Assembly (NCBI RefSeq): GCF_003054055.1 | Contig: NZ_QBKI01000005.1 | Coordinates: 248,001 to 312,000, forward strand | Source: Pontibacter mucosus | GTDB lineage: Bacteria; Bacteroidota; Bacteroidia; Cytophagales; Hymenobacteraceae | Reading direction: 5' to 3' | DNA length: 64,000 nt | Shown: one piece after another, positions 53,206 through 61,856 of the stretch | How the letters are laid out: every line of letters begins with the position of its first letter | Position numbering within the stretch: position 1 is the stretch's first letter | Position numbers and translations under genes: made by a program | Notes under the pieces: model-generated | The model's input: only the letters and a program-made list of their open reading frames with translations | Told to the model about the DNA's origin: nothing | Database searches by the model: none

Positions 53206-53982
53206 TTAATCTATTCCCTGCACCGGCTCCTGGCCAGCTACCCACAGGTCCACCAGCTCCCCTACGCGGATTCTGGCGCCCACCTCGGCGTACGGACGCT
53301 GCTTCACCACTGTGCCGTCCGGCTCACCTGAGCCCTGCACGTAGAAAATGTTGCCAATCTGCAGCCCCTGCCCTACTAAGAGCACAGAGGCTTCATCCAC
53401 CGGCATACCTACTACCTTTGGCATCTCAAACTCTGTCTCGCCCAGGCCATCGCCCACATGCAGGTCCACCACAGAACCTTTCGGGATCATCTCCCCGGGC
53501 TTCACCTCCTTGCCATCCACAAACTGCTTTAGCACGGCATTCTGCTGCAGGTCCGGCACAAACGTAATCTTGCCCTTGCGCAAATCGTAGCTTTTCAGGA
53601 TGAGCTCGGCGTTCTTCACAGAGCCGTCAATGAGCTTCGGCATCTTGATCATCGGCGGGTTTTTCATGTTCACCGAGATGTAGATCTTGCGGTTTTCCTT
53701 CACCTTCTGCCCCGGCGCCGGGTCCTGCGTCAGCACCTCGAAAGGCTTCTGGTCCGGCCGGTACGTGGAGTCGTTGATGAAGTAGCGCAGACTCTGCTCC
53801 TCCAGCACCGCCTCCGCATCGGCCAGCTGCAAACCGGTTATCTTAGGCACCGAAATGCTCTCGCCATGGTTGGTGGTAGAGGGCAGGTAAAAGTAAAAGA
53901 AACCTAAAATCAGGGCCGCCACAATAACGCCCATAATAAGTAGATGCATTATAACACCCAGAAATGACTTCGCTTTAAACAT
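53206..53982 (-). CDS. PASTA-domain membrane protein
   Basis: A 258-residue protein with one N-terminal membrane segment (about 10-32) and three periplasmic PASTA repeats: SVPKITGLQLADAEAVL, KMPKLIDGSVKNAELIL and EMPKVVGMPVDEASVLL. PASTA modules bind peptidoglycan fragments. It sits 83 bp downstream of the D-Ala-D-Ala ligase gene, same strand, suggesting a cell-wall role. Confidence 0.92.
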   Translation of the reverse strand: MFKAKSFLGVIMHLLIMGVIVAALILGFFYFYLPSTTNHGESISVPKITGLQLADAEAVLEEQSLRYFINDSTYRPDQKPFEVLTQDPAPGQKVKENRKIYISVNMKNPPMIKMPKLIDGSVKNAELILKSYDLRKGKITFVPDLQQNAVLKQFVDGKEVKPGEMIPKGSVVDLHVGDGLGETEFEMPKVVGMPVDEASVLLVGQGLQIGNIFYVQGSGEPDGTVVKQRPYAEVGARIRVGELVDLWVAGQEPVQGID

Positions 53983-53987
53983 GCGTA

Positions 53988-54065
53988 TGTTGGTTGTTGG
54001 TTGTTAGTTATTGGTTATTGGAATTTCTTAACGCTCTAACTCCCAAACTCTTTAACTCTCTAATT
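53988..54065. repeat. Low-complexity tract TTGGTT/TTATTGG plus CTCTAACTC-type units
   Basis: Degenerate tandem units of TTGGTTG and TTAGTTATTGG followed by CTCTAACTCCC and CTTTAACTCTC units. It fills the gap between ddl and the PASTA gene. This looks like a dispersed intergenic repeat rather than a regulatory site. Confidence 0.55.
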
Positions 54066-56768
54066 CTAAATTTCCGCTTTCATTTTGGTGCGCTCCATGC
54101 CGTACTGCAGGATGCGGTCGATGAAGTCGTAAGGCTTGTAACCGTTGATGGCGGTCTGGTGGAAGATGCAGGTGGCCGGCGTCATGCCCGGCAGGGAGTT
54201 CACCTCGATGATGATTGTCTCCACCTCGTCGTTTTCCAGCACGCGCACGAAAGCGTCGATACGGGCATAACCTTCAATGTTCAGAATCTGTGCCACGCGC
54301 CTGAGGTCTTCCTTCACTTTATCGGAAATCTTCTGGCGGCGCTCCGGGTCGGCAGCGTAGCGGGCGGGCGTGATGTTCTGCCCTTCTCCGGCCAAAAACT
54401 TCTCCTCCAGCGAGAGCACCTCTCCTTCTGCCAGCGCCTCAGACGCCTCAAATACCTCGTAGCCAACGGTACCGTCCGGGTTATACTTGGTCAGCAAACC
54501 GCCGGTGATCTCCAGGAAGTGCTTGGCGCCGTTACGGCTGATGAGCGTTTCCACCAGGAAGCCCACCTTGTTCGGGAACTCCTCTTTAAAGCCCAGCGAC
54601 AGTGTGCGGGCACACTCGGTATCCAGCTCCTCCATCTCCCGGAAAATCAGCGTCGTGAACGCCTCCAGCTCCTGCCGGTTCTTGATCTTTTTCACGGCAG
54701 AGCTACAGCCATCGTCGGCCGGCTTGGCGATAATCGGATACGGAAACTGCGCCTCTATACTTTGGTAAAAAGCCTCCTTGTCCTGCAGCCAGTCCTCTTT
54801 CCAGGCCATGGCGTGCTTGGCTACCGGCACCCCGTGCCTGCCCAGGATCTCGTTCGTTTCATACTTGTTGATGGTGATCTGCGAAGAGCGAATTCCGGAT
54901 CCGTTGTACGGGATGTACAGCTTCTCCAGCTCCTGCTGCAGCGCCCCATCCTCACCCGGACGACCGTGCAGGGCGATGAACACCACATCCACCAGGTTCT
55001 TGAGCTGCTCGTACGTGATGCTCTGCGGCTCCTGCAGGCTGCGGCCTGTATACTTTTTCGTTATACTGGAGGCTTCCTCAATGATCTGGGCCAGCACCGG
55101 ATGCGGCTTTCCGCCCTGCTCAAAGTATAACACCTTCTCCTTGATGTCGTCGGCGTTGTCCTTGAGCATGATGTTGATCGGAATCGAGTACAGGCGGTGT
55201 GCCTCGTTGCTTCCGGTCAGGAAGATGGGCAGTGGCTCATACTTTACAGAAGACGACAGCTTCTCGTAAATATTGCGTCCGCTCTCCACAGAAATGTGGC
55301 GCTCCGACGAGTAACCGCCCATGATCACGCCCACGCGGATTTTCTCCTGGCGGTGCGCCTGCTCGTCTTTTATACTTTTATCCAGCTGCTGTAAGAGACG
55401 CGATAGCCTTACCGTGTCCTTGCCGGTTTTCAGGCGCTCAGCAAGCGAGGTGCGGATAATATAGGTCAGGAACTGCGACGGGTTCAGGCCTATTTCCGCT
55501 GCCTGGTGGAAGAAGAACGACGAAGGCAGCATGCCCGAGGTGGTGTTCGGGTCATTCAGGAAGATATTGCCCTCTTCGGTAATAAAGCCATCCAGGCGGG
55601 CATACACGTTAAAGCCGAAGTCTTTAAAAAGTTTGCTTGTCGCCTTGCGTATACTTTGGATCTGCTCAGTTGGCAGGTTTATCGGCGTAATCTTGCGGCT
55701 CAGGCCTGGCAGGTACTTGGAACGGTAGTCGAACACCTCACTGCCCTTCACAATTTCGGTTGGCGGCAAGGCAATCGGTTCGCCCTGTTCGTCCTGCACC
55801 ACAATGCAGGAGAATTCCCTGCCCTGGATAAAGGCCTCTACCAGAATCTGCTGCTCGTGCTCCACGTTCGTCAGCGTGATGCTGTCGGTGGCAGTAGTAT
55901 TAAACGTATGGTTGATGTGGTTGAAAAGCTCCTCGGGGTGGTAGATAATCTGGCCATCCTCCAGCACCACCGGCATGCCGATGCCCTCGCGGATATCCAC
56001 CAGTTGCTTCATGCTCATCAGCTGCTTCTCTTCGCCCATGGCCAGCCACTGGCTCTTGTAAATGGTCTTGGTAAAGAAGCTACGCTCTACACTGGCCTCA
56101 AAGGCATCAAAATTATCTTCTTTGATGATGGATACCCCGATGGAAGAGCCCTGATGCGGCGCCTTCAGCACCAGCGGCAGGTGCAGCGCCGTTTTTACCT
56201 CCTCAAAAATCTGGCGGCGGTTCTGCTTATCGCTCCAGTCAGCATACTTGATAATCCTGTAATCCGGGGTCGGGAAGCCGTGCTGCTTGAGCATTTCCTT
56301 CTGCGCTATCTTGTCAATCCCGATTGCCGACGGAAGTATACCAGAGCCCGAATACGGGATGTGGTACCACTCCAGTAAGCCCTGGATGCTGCCGTCCTCG
56401 CCGTAAGGGCCGTGCAGTGTCAGAAACGCGAAGTCGAAATGGTTCTTGAACTCATTCGGCTGCAAACGCTTGCCTGCTTTAGCTATAATGCGGTCCTGCT
56501 CTTCTATGCTCAGCTCGCCCAGCGACTCCAGGTAAATCTGCAAGCCGTGCTCGCTTTCCGGCAGAGCCTCCACTGGCGGGTAGAAGTCGCGGATAGTGCC
56601 TTTGTAGATAAACTGCCAGTCGAGCAGAATGAAGTTGCCCAGGCTGTCTACAAACACCGGAACGGCCTCAAACAGAGACTTGTCTAAATTGTCGTACACT
56701 GTACGGCCACCCGCAAACGAAATTTCACGCTCGCGCGACGGACCACCGAAGATTATACCTACTTTCAT
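54066..56768 (-). CDS. ddl: Double-length D-alanine-D-alanine ligase (two ATP-grasp modules)
   Basis: A 900-residue protein made of two head-to-tail Ddl units, about 1-470 and 480-900; ordinary Ddl enzymes have 300-380 residues. Unit 1 starts VGIIFGGPSREREISFAGG and has LTLHGPYGEDGSIQG. Unit 2 starts VGVIMGGYSSERHISVESG and has IALHGRPGEDGALQ, with the canonical C-terminal IIEVNSLPGMTPATCIFHQ. In unit 1 that last motif has changed to FLNDPNTTSGMLPSSFFF, so its metal/ATP site may differ. The enzyme makes the D-Ala-D-Ala end of peptidoglycan precursors. Both units may be active, or one may be regulatory. Confidence 0.93.
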   Translation of the reverse strand: MKVGIIFGGPSREREISFAGGRTVYDNLDKSLFEAVPVFVDSLGNFILLDWQFIYKGTIRDFYPPVEALPESEHGLQIYLESLGELSIEEQDRIIAKAGKRLQPNEFKNHFDFAFLTLHGPYGEDGSIQGLLEWYHIPYSGSGILPSAIGIDKIAQKEMLKQHGFPTPDYRIIKYADWSDKQNRRQIFEEVKTALHLPLVLKAPHQGSSIGVSIIKEDNFDAFEASVERSFFTKTIYKSQWLAMGEEKQLMSMKQLVDIREGIGMPVVLEDGQIIYHPEELFNHINHTFNTTATDSITLTNVEHEQQILVEAFIQGREFSCIVVQDEQGEPIALPPTEIVKGSEVFDYRSKYLPGLSRKITPINLPTEQIQSIRKATSKLFKDFGFNVYARLDGFITEEGNIFLNDPNTTSGMLPSSFFFHQAAEIGLNPSQFLTYIIRTSLAERLKTGKDTVRLSRLLQQLDKSIKDEQAHRQEKIRVGVIMGGYSSERHISVESGRNIYEKLSSSVKYEPLPIFLTGSNEAHRLYSIPINIMLKDNADDIKEKVLYFEQGGKPHPVLAQIIEEASSITKKYTGRSLQEPQSITYEQLKNLVDVVFIALHGRPGEDGALQQELEKLYIPYNGSGIRSSQITINKYETNEILGRHGVPVAKHAMAWKEDWLQDKEAFYQSIEAQFPYPIIAKPADDGCSSAVKKIKNRQELEAFTTLIFREMEELDTECARTLSLGFKEEFPNKVGFLVETLISRNGAKHFLEITGGLLTKYNPDGTVGYEVFEASEALAEGEVLSLEEKFLAGEGQNITPARYAADPERRQKISDKVKEDLRRVAQILNIEGYARIDAFVRVLENDEVETIIIEVNSLPGMTPATCIFHQTAINGYKPYDFIDRILQYGMERTKMKAEI

Positions 56769-57095
56769 TCTTGCAAAGGTAACAAATGAGGGGCTTAAGT
56801 TAAGTAGAATTTAGGATGTTAAAAAAATGCCTTGGTTTATACTTTTAACAACTGCACAAACGCCATTCCAAAAGGGCTTCTGCAGCGGGTGATTTATACT
56901 TTGGGGAAGCAAGAGGGGGATGTTTAATGGAGGTGTGATTTGATGCAGCCGGGTTATGCTGTGCCGGGTCCAACCACCCCCTAACCCCTCAGAGCTGCGC
57001 TCGCTACCTTCGAACTCCCGTTCTCGGTAGTCTAAGGCGGGGAGTCTGTGATTACTTTGGCTAAAGTATAAGTTCTATAGCTACAGTTCTCGCAC
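56769..57095. other. Intergenic region upstream of ddl
   Basis: No gene. It contains several TATACTT heptamers and a dispersed-repeat-like GC-rich block at about 56950-57050. The ddl promoter should lie at its left end but no perfect TAnnTTTG is seen. Confidence 0.4.
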
Positions 57096-57292
57096 GGACA
57101 GGTCGCGACCTGTCCCTACAAGTATATACCCACCCCAGCCCCTCCGCGGAGGGGAATTATCGGTTAACGATTAACACCCCTATGGTCCCTTCAAGGGGAC
57201 AGTTTGTACTTACTACTCACTATGTCATCTCGAACGTAGTGAGAGAGCTATCTGGAATCCTAAAGAGATCTCTCTCGAAGGTCGAGATGACA
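57096..57292. repeat. Cluster of unrelated palindromic repeat units
   Basis: Within 200 bases: a 20-bp perfect palindrome GGACAGGTCGCGACCTGTCC (57096-57115), a 16-bp palindrome CCCCTCCGCGGAGGGG (57139-57154), a shorter GTCCCTTCAAGGGGAC unit (about 57185-57200) and a 70-base hairpin with arms TGTCATCTCGA / TCGAGATGACA (57223-57292) and inner GAGAGAG / CTCTCTC. None overlaps a gene. These look like members of several dispersed palindromic families packed in one gap. Confidence 0.8.
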
Positions 57293-57804
57293 GTAATAGC
57301 AGTAGCTATCGACCTGCTTCCCAGTCCTTGGGTTGAGCGCCTTGTAGATTTCTGGTGACGAACGAAGTGAGGCAGCCCGAGGCACGAGGGCAGGAAATGT
57401 ACACCGCGCGATGCCCGAGGACGAGGCCTCCCGGCCTTGAGGGAGCCAAAGCCAGAGTTGCAACGTTAGGTTTGTGCGAACTAGAGGATGAACGGAAGCT
57501 AGTAAGGATAGCTTGGTTCAAATGGAAGGAAGCAACGGCTAAGGGAAGTATAAACTCAAGTATAAAAGTATGGCCAAAGTATAAATTAGCAGTAAAGAAT
57601 TATAGCCGAATTATGAAGTATAGCCAAAGTATAAAGTATGGCTTGAAAGACACGAGCCTGAATAATTGCGCCATTTCAGGAAATAACCAACCTAAAAACA
57701 GAAAAGCCACTGGCTTTCGGCGCAGCGGCTAATCTACCTTTGGCTATACTTTTTATACTTCTGCTCGTTGCCTACACATACATTACAGAAGTATACTTAT
57801 CTGC
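57293..57804. other. Intergenic region with dense AAGTATA array
   Basis: No supported gene; frames present are unlike known proteins. Between about 57545 and 57640 the strings AAGTATA/AAGTATG recur seven or eight times, spaced by a few bases. The left part (57300-57545) looks like a dispersed repeat. Confidence 0.5.
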
Positions 57805-59373
57805 TTAAAACGGTGGTTCCTCGTCAAAGTTGGAGGCCGGGAAGCCACCGCCACCCTCGTTCATACGACTGCCTAAACGGATAGCGCCTGGCGTCTCGGT
57901 ATCGAAGGTGCTGTTAGGCAGAGCGTTGAAACCGCCCATGCTGTCGCCCCCGAAATCGCTGTCGAGGTTGGTAAACTTAGTATACTTTCCGATAAATTTC
58001 AACTGCACGTTCTCCAAAGAACCGTTACGGTGCTTGGCGATGATAACTTCTCCCACGCCGGCTGTCGGGTTGCCCATCTCGTCCTCGGTGATGCCATAGT
58101 ACTCGGGACGGTACAGGAAGCACACCATGTCGGCGTCCTGCTCAATCGAACCGGATTCACGAAGGTCGGACAGCTGCGGGCGCTTGTCGCCACCACGGGT
58201 TTCCACGGCACGGCTCAGCTGCGAGAGTGCAATCACGGGCACGTTGAGTTCCTTGGCCAGCATTTTCAGGGCACGCGAAATCGAGGCAATCTCCTGCTCA
58301 CGGTTACCACCACCCTTGCCGTCTGCGTTGCCGCTCATCAGCTGCAGGTAGTCAATGATGATCATCTGGATGTCGTACTGTGCCTTGAGGCGGCGGCACT
58401 TGGTGCGCAGCTCCCGGATCGAAAGGCCCGGCGTATCGTCAATGTAAATTGGCGCCTCGGTAAGCTTGGCAATTTTATGGTTAAGCTGTGCCCACTCATA
58501 TTCCTCCAGGCTGCCCTTCTTGATCTTCTCTGACTCCAGCTCCGCCTCCGACGAGATTAAACGATTCACCAGCTGCAGCGAGGACATCTCCAGGGAGAAG
58601 ATCGCTACGCCCTTGCCAAAGTCCACGGCAGCGTTTCGCATCACTGAAAGCACGAAGGCCGTTTTACCCATCGCCGGACGGGCCGCGAGTATAACCAGGT
58701 CAGATTTCTGCCAGCCAGACGTTACGCGGTCCAGCGCCGTAAGCCCAGTTGGCACACCGGTCAGGCCGTCCGACTGCTTCCGCTTCTCCTCCAGTTCCTT
58801 GATGGCCTGGTGCATGAGCGAGCGCATGTCGTCGAAGTTCTTGCGGATGTTCGATTCCGATACTTCGTAGAGCTTGGCCTCGGTCTTGTCGAGCAGCTCA
58901 AATACGTCTGTGGTGTCCTCATAGGCACTGGTGAGCACCTCGGAGGAAATCGAAATCAGATCGCGCTTAATCGAGTTCTCGGTAATGATACGGGCGTGGT
59001 ACTCGATGTTGGCCGCCGAGTTCACGCGGGTGGTTAGCTGCGCGATGTAGTAGGCGCCGCCGGCCAGTTCCAGCTCGCCGTGCTCCCGCAGTTCCTGCGT
59101 CACCGTCAGAATATCGATCGGCTCCGACTTATCGAAAAGAGAAAGGATGGCCTTGAAAATCCGCTGGTGCGACTCCTTGTAAAAACTTTGCGGTCGCAAA
59201 ATGTCGATAACCGTAGTCAGGGCGTCTTTCTCCAGCATCAGAGCGCCTAACACGGCCTCTTCCAAGTCAAGGGCCTGCGGCGGCTTCTTGCCCAGCTCCG
59301 ACACAAGCGGGGCTTTTTTCTGCCATCCGTTGCGGTTGCCCGCAGGCCGCACATTCATTTTCATCTCCTCCAT
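57805..59373 (-). CDS. dnaB: Replicative DNA helicase
   Basis: ATG 59373 (a GTG two codons upstream is possible) gives 522 residues. The N-terminal domain (ALDLEEAVLGALMLEKDAL) is followed by the RecA-like motor: Walker A AARPAMGKTAFVLSV, H1a/Walker B region MIIIDYLQLMSG, and the conserved LSQLSRAVETRGGDKRPQLS and DLRESGSIEQDADMV. It unwinds DNA at the replication fork. The C-terminus has the usual Gly/Asn-rich tail. No intein is present. The upstream gap carries DnaA-box-like sites. Confidence 0.97.
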   Translation of the reverse strand: MEEMKMNVRPAGNRNGWQKKAPLVSELGKKPPQALDLEEAVLGALMLEKDALTTVIDILRPQSFYKESHQRIFKAILSLFDKSEPIDILTVTQELREHGELELAGGAYYIAQLTTRVNSAANIEYHARIITENSIKRDLISISSEVLTSAYEDTTDVFELLDKTEAKLYEVSESNIRKNFDDMRSLMHQAIKELEEKRKQSDGLTGVPTGLTALDRVTSGWQKSDLVILAARPAMGKTAFVLSVMRNAAVDFGKGVAIFSLEMSSLQLVNRLISSEAELESEKIKKGSLEEYEWAQLNHKIAKLTEAPIYIDDTPGLSIRELRTKCRRLKAQYDIQMIIIDYLQLMSGNADGKGGGNREQEIASISRALKMLAKELNVPVIALSQLSRAVETRGGDKRPQLSDLRESGSIEQDADMVCFLYRPEYYGITEDEMGNPTAGVGEVIIAKHRNGSLENVQLKFIGKYTKFTNLDSDFGGDSMGGFNALPNSTFDTETPGAIRLGSRMNEGGGGFPASNFDEEPPF

Positions 59374-59471
59374 AAGCACAAAGATATATCCTTATATAAG
59401 CTGCACCTGAAAAATGTTGTTAAAAGTTGCCCACCCGGCTTTCAACAATGCCAAAAGCGTATGTACACAGC

Positions 59472-59511
59472 TTATCCACATGAATATACACATATCCACA
59501 AAGTATCCACA
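59472..59511. promoter_or_regulatory. Three DnaA-box-like sites between dnaB and mpl
   Basis: TTATCCACA (59472-59480, exact consensus), ATATCCACA (59492-59500) and GTATCCACA (59503-59511), all in the same direction in 40 bases, next to an AT-rich tract (59511-59550). A TAACTTTG at 59550-59557 may be the mpl -7 box. This could be a DnaA-controlled dnaB promoter or part of a replication origin. Confidence 0.6.
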
Positions 59512-59582
59512 TATTAACGTATAGCTATTTTATTTCTAAGGAGTACTTCTAACTTTGTCTGATTGAGTAAACTTTGTTGCAC

Positions 59583-60968
59583 ATGGAGAAGAAGGATTTT
59601 CAGCACATACACCTTATCGCCGTTGGCGGTAGCATTATGCATAACCTGGCCCTGGCCCTGCACGATAAGGGCCTGAAGGTGACGGGTTCGGACGACGAAA
59701 TCTATGAACCGGCCAAAAGCCGGCTGGCCGCTGCAGGCCTGCTGCCGGAGCAGGAAGGCTGGTTTCCAGAGAAACTGGACGCCCGACCCGATGCCGTGAT
59801 ACTGGGCATGCACGCCCGGGCCGATAACCCCGAGCTGAAGCGGGCGCAGGAACTGAACCTTCCCATCTACTCCTTCCCGGAATTTATCTACGAGCAGAGC
59901 CGCGACAAGCAGCGCGTGGTGATTGGCGGCAGCCACGGAAAAACCACCACCACTTCCATGATCATGCACGTGCTGCAGCACATCGGGCGCAAGTTCGATT
60001 ATGCTGTGGGCGCGCAACTGGAGGGCTTCGACCGCATGGTAAAACTCTCCGACGACGCCCCGGTGATTATCATCGAGGGGGATGAGTACCTATCGGACCC
60101 TGTTAAGCGGGTGCCGAAGTTCCACCTCTACCACCACCACATCGCTGTCATCACAGGCATCAGCTGGGACCACATCAACGTGTTCCCCGACCCAGATCTT
60201 TACCGCGACCAGTTCCGCATCTTTGCCGAAATGACACCGAAAGCCGGCACGCTGATCTACAACCAGGACGACGAGCAGGTGCAGCTGGTGAGCGTACCAC
60301 GCAACCCGGCCGACATCTCCTACATTGGCTACGGCGTGCACGAGCATAGCATCCGCAACGGCAAAACCATCCTGCATACCAAGAAAGAGGGCGACGTGGA
60401 AGTGCAGCTCTTCGGCGAGCACAACCTGCGCAACCTGAACGCTGCCAAGGAGGTGTGCAAGAAGATTGGGGTGAAGGCACAAGATTTCTATGCCGCTATG
60501 AGAACCTTTAAAGGAGCCGCCAAGCGCCTGCAGAAACTGGGGGAAACCCCAACTTCCAATATCTACCGCGACTTTGCCCATGCTCCTTCTAAGGTGAAGG
60601 CCAGCACGGAGGCGGTGAAAAAGCAGTTCCCGGAGCGCAAGCTGGTGGCGGTGCTGGAGCTCCATACCTTCAGCAGCCTGAACAAGAAATTTATCCCGCA
60701 GTATGCCGGTGCGCTGAACCTGGCCGACGAGCCGATCGTGTACTTCAGCCCGAAAACCATTGAGCACAAGCGCATGGAAATGCTCACCGAGCAGGAGTTG
60801 AAAGAGGCCTTCCAGAACCCGAACCTGAAAGTATACACCGACTCCCAGGCACTGGAGCAGCACCTGCTGGCGCAAAACTGGCAGAACGCTAACCTGCTGC
60901 TCATGAGCTCGGGCACCTATAACAACATCAACCTGGAGGCGCTGACACAGGCGGTTCTGAAAGCTTAG
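59583..60968 (+). CDS. mpl: UDP-N-acetylmuramate:tripeptide ligase (Mpl), murein recycling
   Basis: ATG 59583 gives 461 residues; TTG codons upstream are not needed. A Mur-ligase fold: N-terminal HIHLIAVGGSIMHNLALAL and VTGSDDEIYEPAKS (UDP-sugar-binding Rossmann), the ATP loop GGSHGKTTTTSMI (about 116-128), VIIIEGDEYLSDPV and ITGISWDHINVF. The wording GGSIMHNLA and SDDEIYEP fits Mpl rather than MurC. It reattaches recovered L-Ala-D-Glu-mDAP tripeptide to UDP-MurNAc. Confidence 0.9.
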   Translation: MEKKDFQHIHLIAVGGSIMHNLALALHDKGLKVTGSDDEIYEPAKSRLAAAGLLPEQEGWFPEKLDARPDAVILGMHARADNPELKRAQELNLPIYSFPEFIYEQSRDKQRVVIGGSHGKTTTTSMIMHVLQHIGRKFDYAVGAQLEGFDRMVKLSDDAPVIIIEGDEYLSDPVKRVPKFHLYHHHIAVITGISWDHINVFPDPDLYRDQFRIFAEMTPKAGTLIYNQDDEQVQLVSVPRNPADISYIGYGVHEHSIRNGKTILHTKKEGDVEVQLFGEHNLRNLNAAKEVCKKIGVKAQDFYAAMRTFKGAAKRLQKLGETPTSNIYRDFAHAPSKVKASTEAVKKQFPERKLVAVLELHTFSSLNKKFIPQYAGALNLADEPIVYFSPKTIEHKRMEMLTEQELKEAFQNPNLKVYTDSQALEQHLLAQNWQNANLLLMSSGTYNNINLEALTQAVLKA

Positions 60969-60974
60969 CAACGT

Positions 60975-61781
60975 ATGAAACTACACCTGAAGCGCCCGAT
61001 CGTTTTCTTTGACCTGGAAACCACCGGCACCGACATCGGCAAAGACCGCATCGTGGAACTGAGTGTTCTGAAAGTGACCCCCAACGGCGAGGAATTCCTC
61101 AAGACACGTCGCATCAACCCCACCATCCCGATTCCGCTGGAGTCGAGCCTGATCCACAAGATCTACGACGAGGATGTGGCCGACTGTCCTACGTTCAAGC
61201 AAATTGCCCGCGATCTGGACAAGTTTCTGGAGGGCTGCGACCTGGGCGGCTACAACATCCTGCGCTTCGATATTCCGCTGCTGGCTGAGGAGTTTCTGCG
61301 CTGCGACATCGATTTCGACATCGAGAACCGCAACATCGTGGACGCCTGCCGCATCTTCCACCAGATGGAGCAACGTACCCTGTCAGCAGCTTATAAGTTC
61401 TACTGCAACAAGTCGCTTGACAACGCCCACAGCGCCGAGGCCGACACGGTAGCTACCTACGAGATTTTAAAGGCACAGCTGGAGCGCTACGAGAACGAGC
61501 CGTACGAGACAGCAGAGGGCGCAACAGAGTACCCGGTGCAGAACGACATGGCCGCGCTGCACAAGTTCACCTTCCAGAAAACCGCTGACCTCTCGGGCCG
61601 CATTGTGTACAACAACGCCGGGCAGGAGGTCTTCAACTTTGGCAAGTATAAGAATGTGCCGGTGGAGGAAGTGCTGCAAAAGGAGCCCAGCTACTACGAC
61701 TGGATGATGAAGAGCGAGTTTCCGCTTTATACCAAGAAGATTCTCACGCGCATCCGGTTGCGCGGCATGCAGGTAAATTAA
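60975..61781 (+). CDS. DnaQ-family 3'-5' exonuclease with C-terminal DUF3820-like module
   Basis: A 268-residue protein. Exonuclease motifs: ExoI VFFDLETTGTDIGKDRIVEL, ExoII region GYNILRFDIPLL, ExoIII NAHSAEADTVATYEIL (His/Asp). The C-terminal part (about 205-268) reads VFNFGKYKNVPVEEVL and DWMMKSEFPLYTKKIL, the small module found after several DnaQ-like exonucleases. Possible roles are proofreading or DNA repair. It starts six bases after mpl and is probably co-transcribed. Confidence 0.92.
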   Translation: MKLHLKRPIVFFDLETTGTDIGKDRIVELSVLKVTPNGEEFLKTRRINPTIPIPLESSLIHKIYDEDVADCPTFKQIARDLDKFLEGCDLGGYNILRFDIPLLAEEFLRCDIDFDIENRNIVDACRIFHQMEQRTLSAAYKFYCNKSLDNAHSAEADTVATYEILKAQLERYENEPYETAEGATEYPVQNDMAALHKFTFQKTADLSGRIVYNNAGQEVFNFGKYKNVPVEEVLQKEPSYYDWMMKSEFPLYTKKILTRIRLRGMQVN

Positions 61782-61804
61782 CAAGTATAAAAACCGAGCA
61801 AGTA

Positions 61805-61849
61805 TAAAAAAGAGGCGGCCGCTATACTTTAGCGGCCGCCTTTGTTTTT
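61805..61849. terminator. Bidirectional terminator after the exonuclease gene
   Basis: Stem GGCGGCCGCT / AGCGGCCGCC, loop ATACTTT, preceded by AAAAAAGA and followed by TTTGTTTTT. It serves the convergent exonuclease and lipoprotein genes. Confidence 0.92.
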
Positions 61850-61856
61850 ATACGTG

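Noticed and set aside
57355..57732. 125-codon + strand ORF in the repeat-rich gap
   Set aside because: Lies in dispersed-repeat sequence and the AAGTATA array; translation is repeat-derived.
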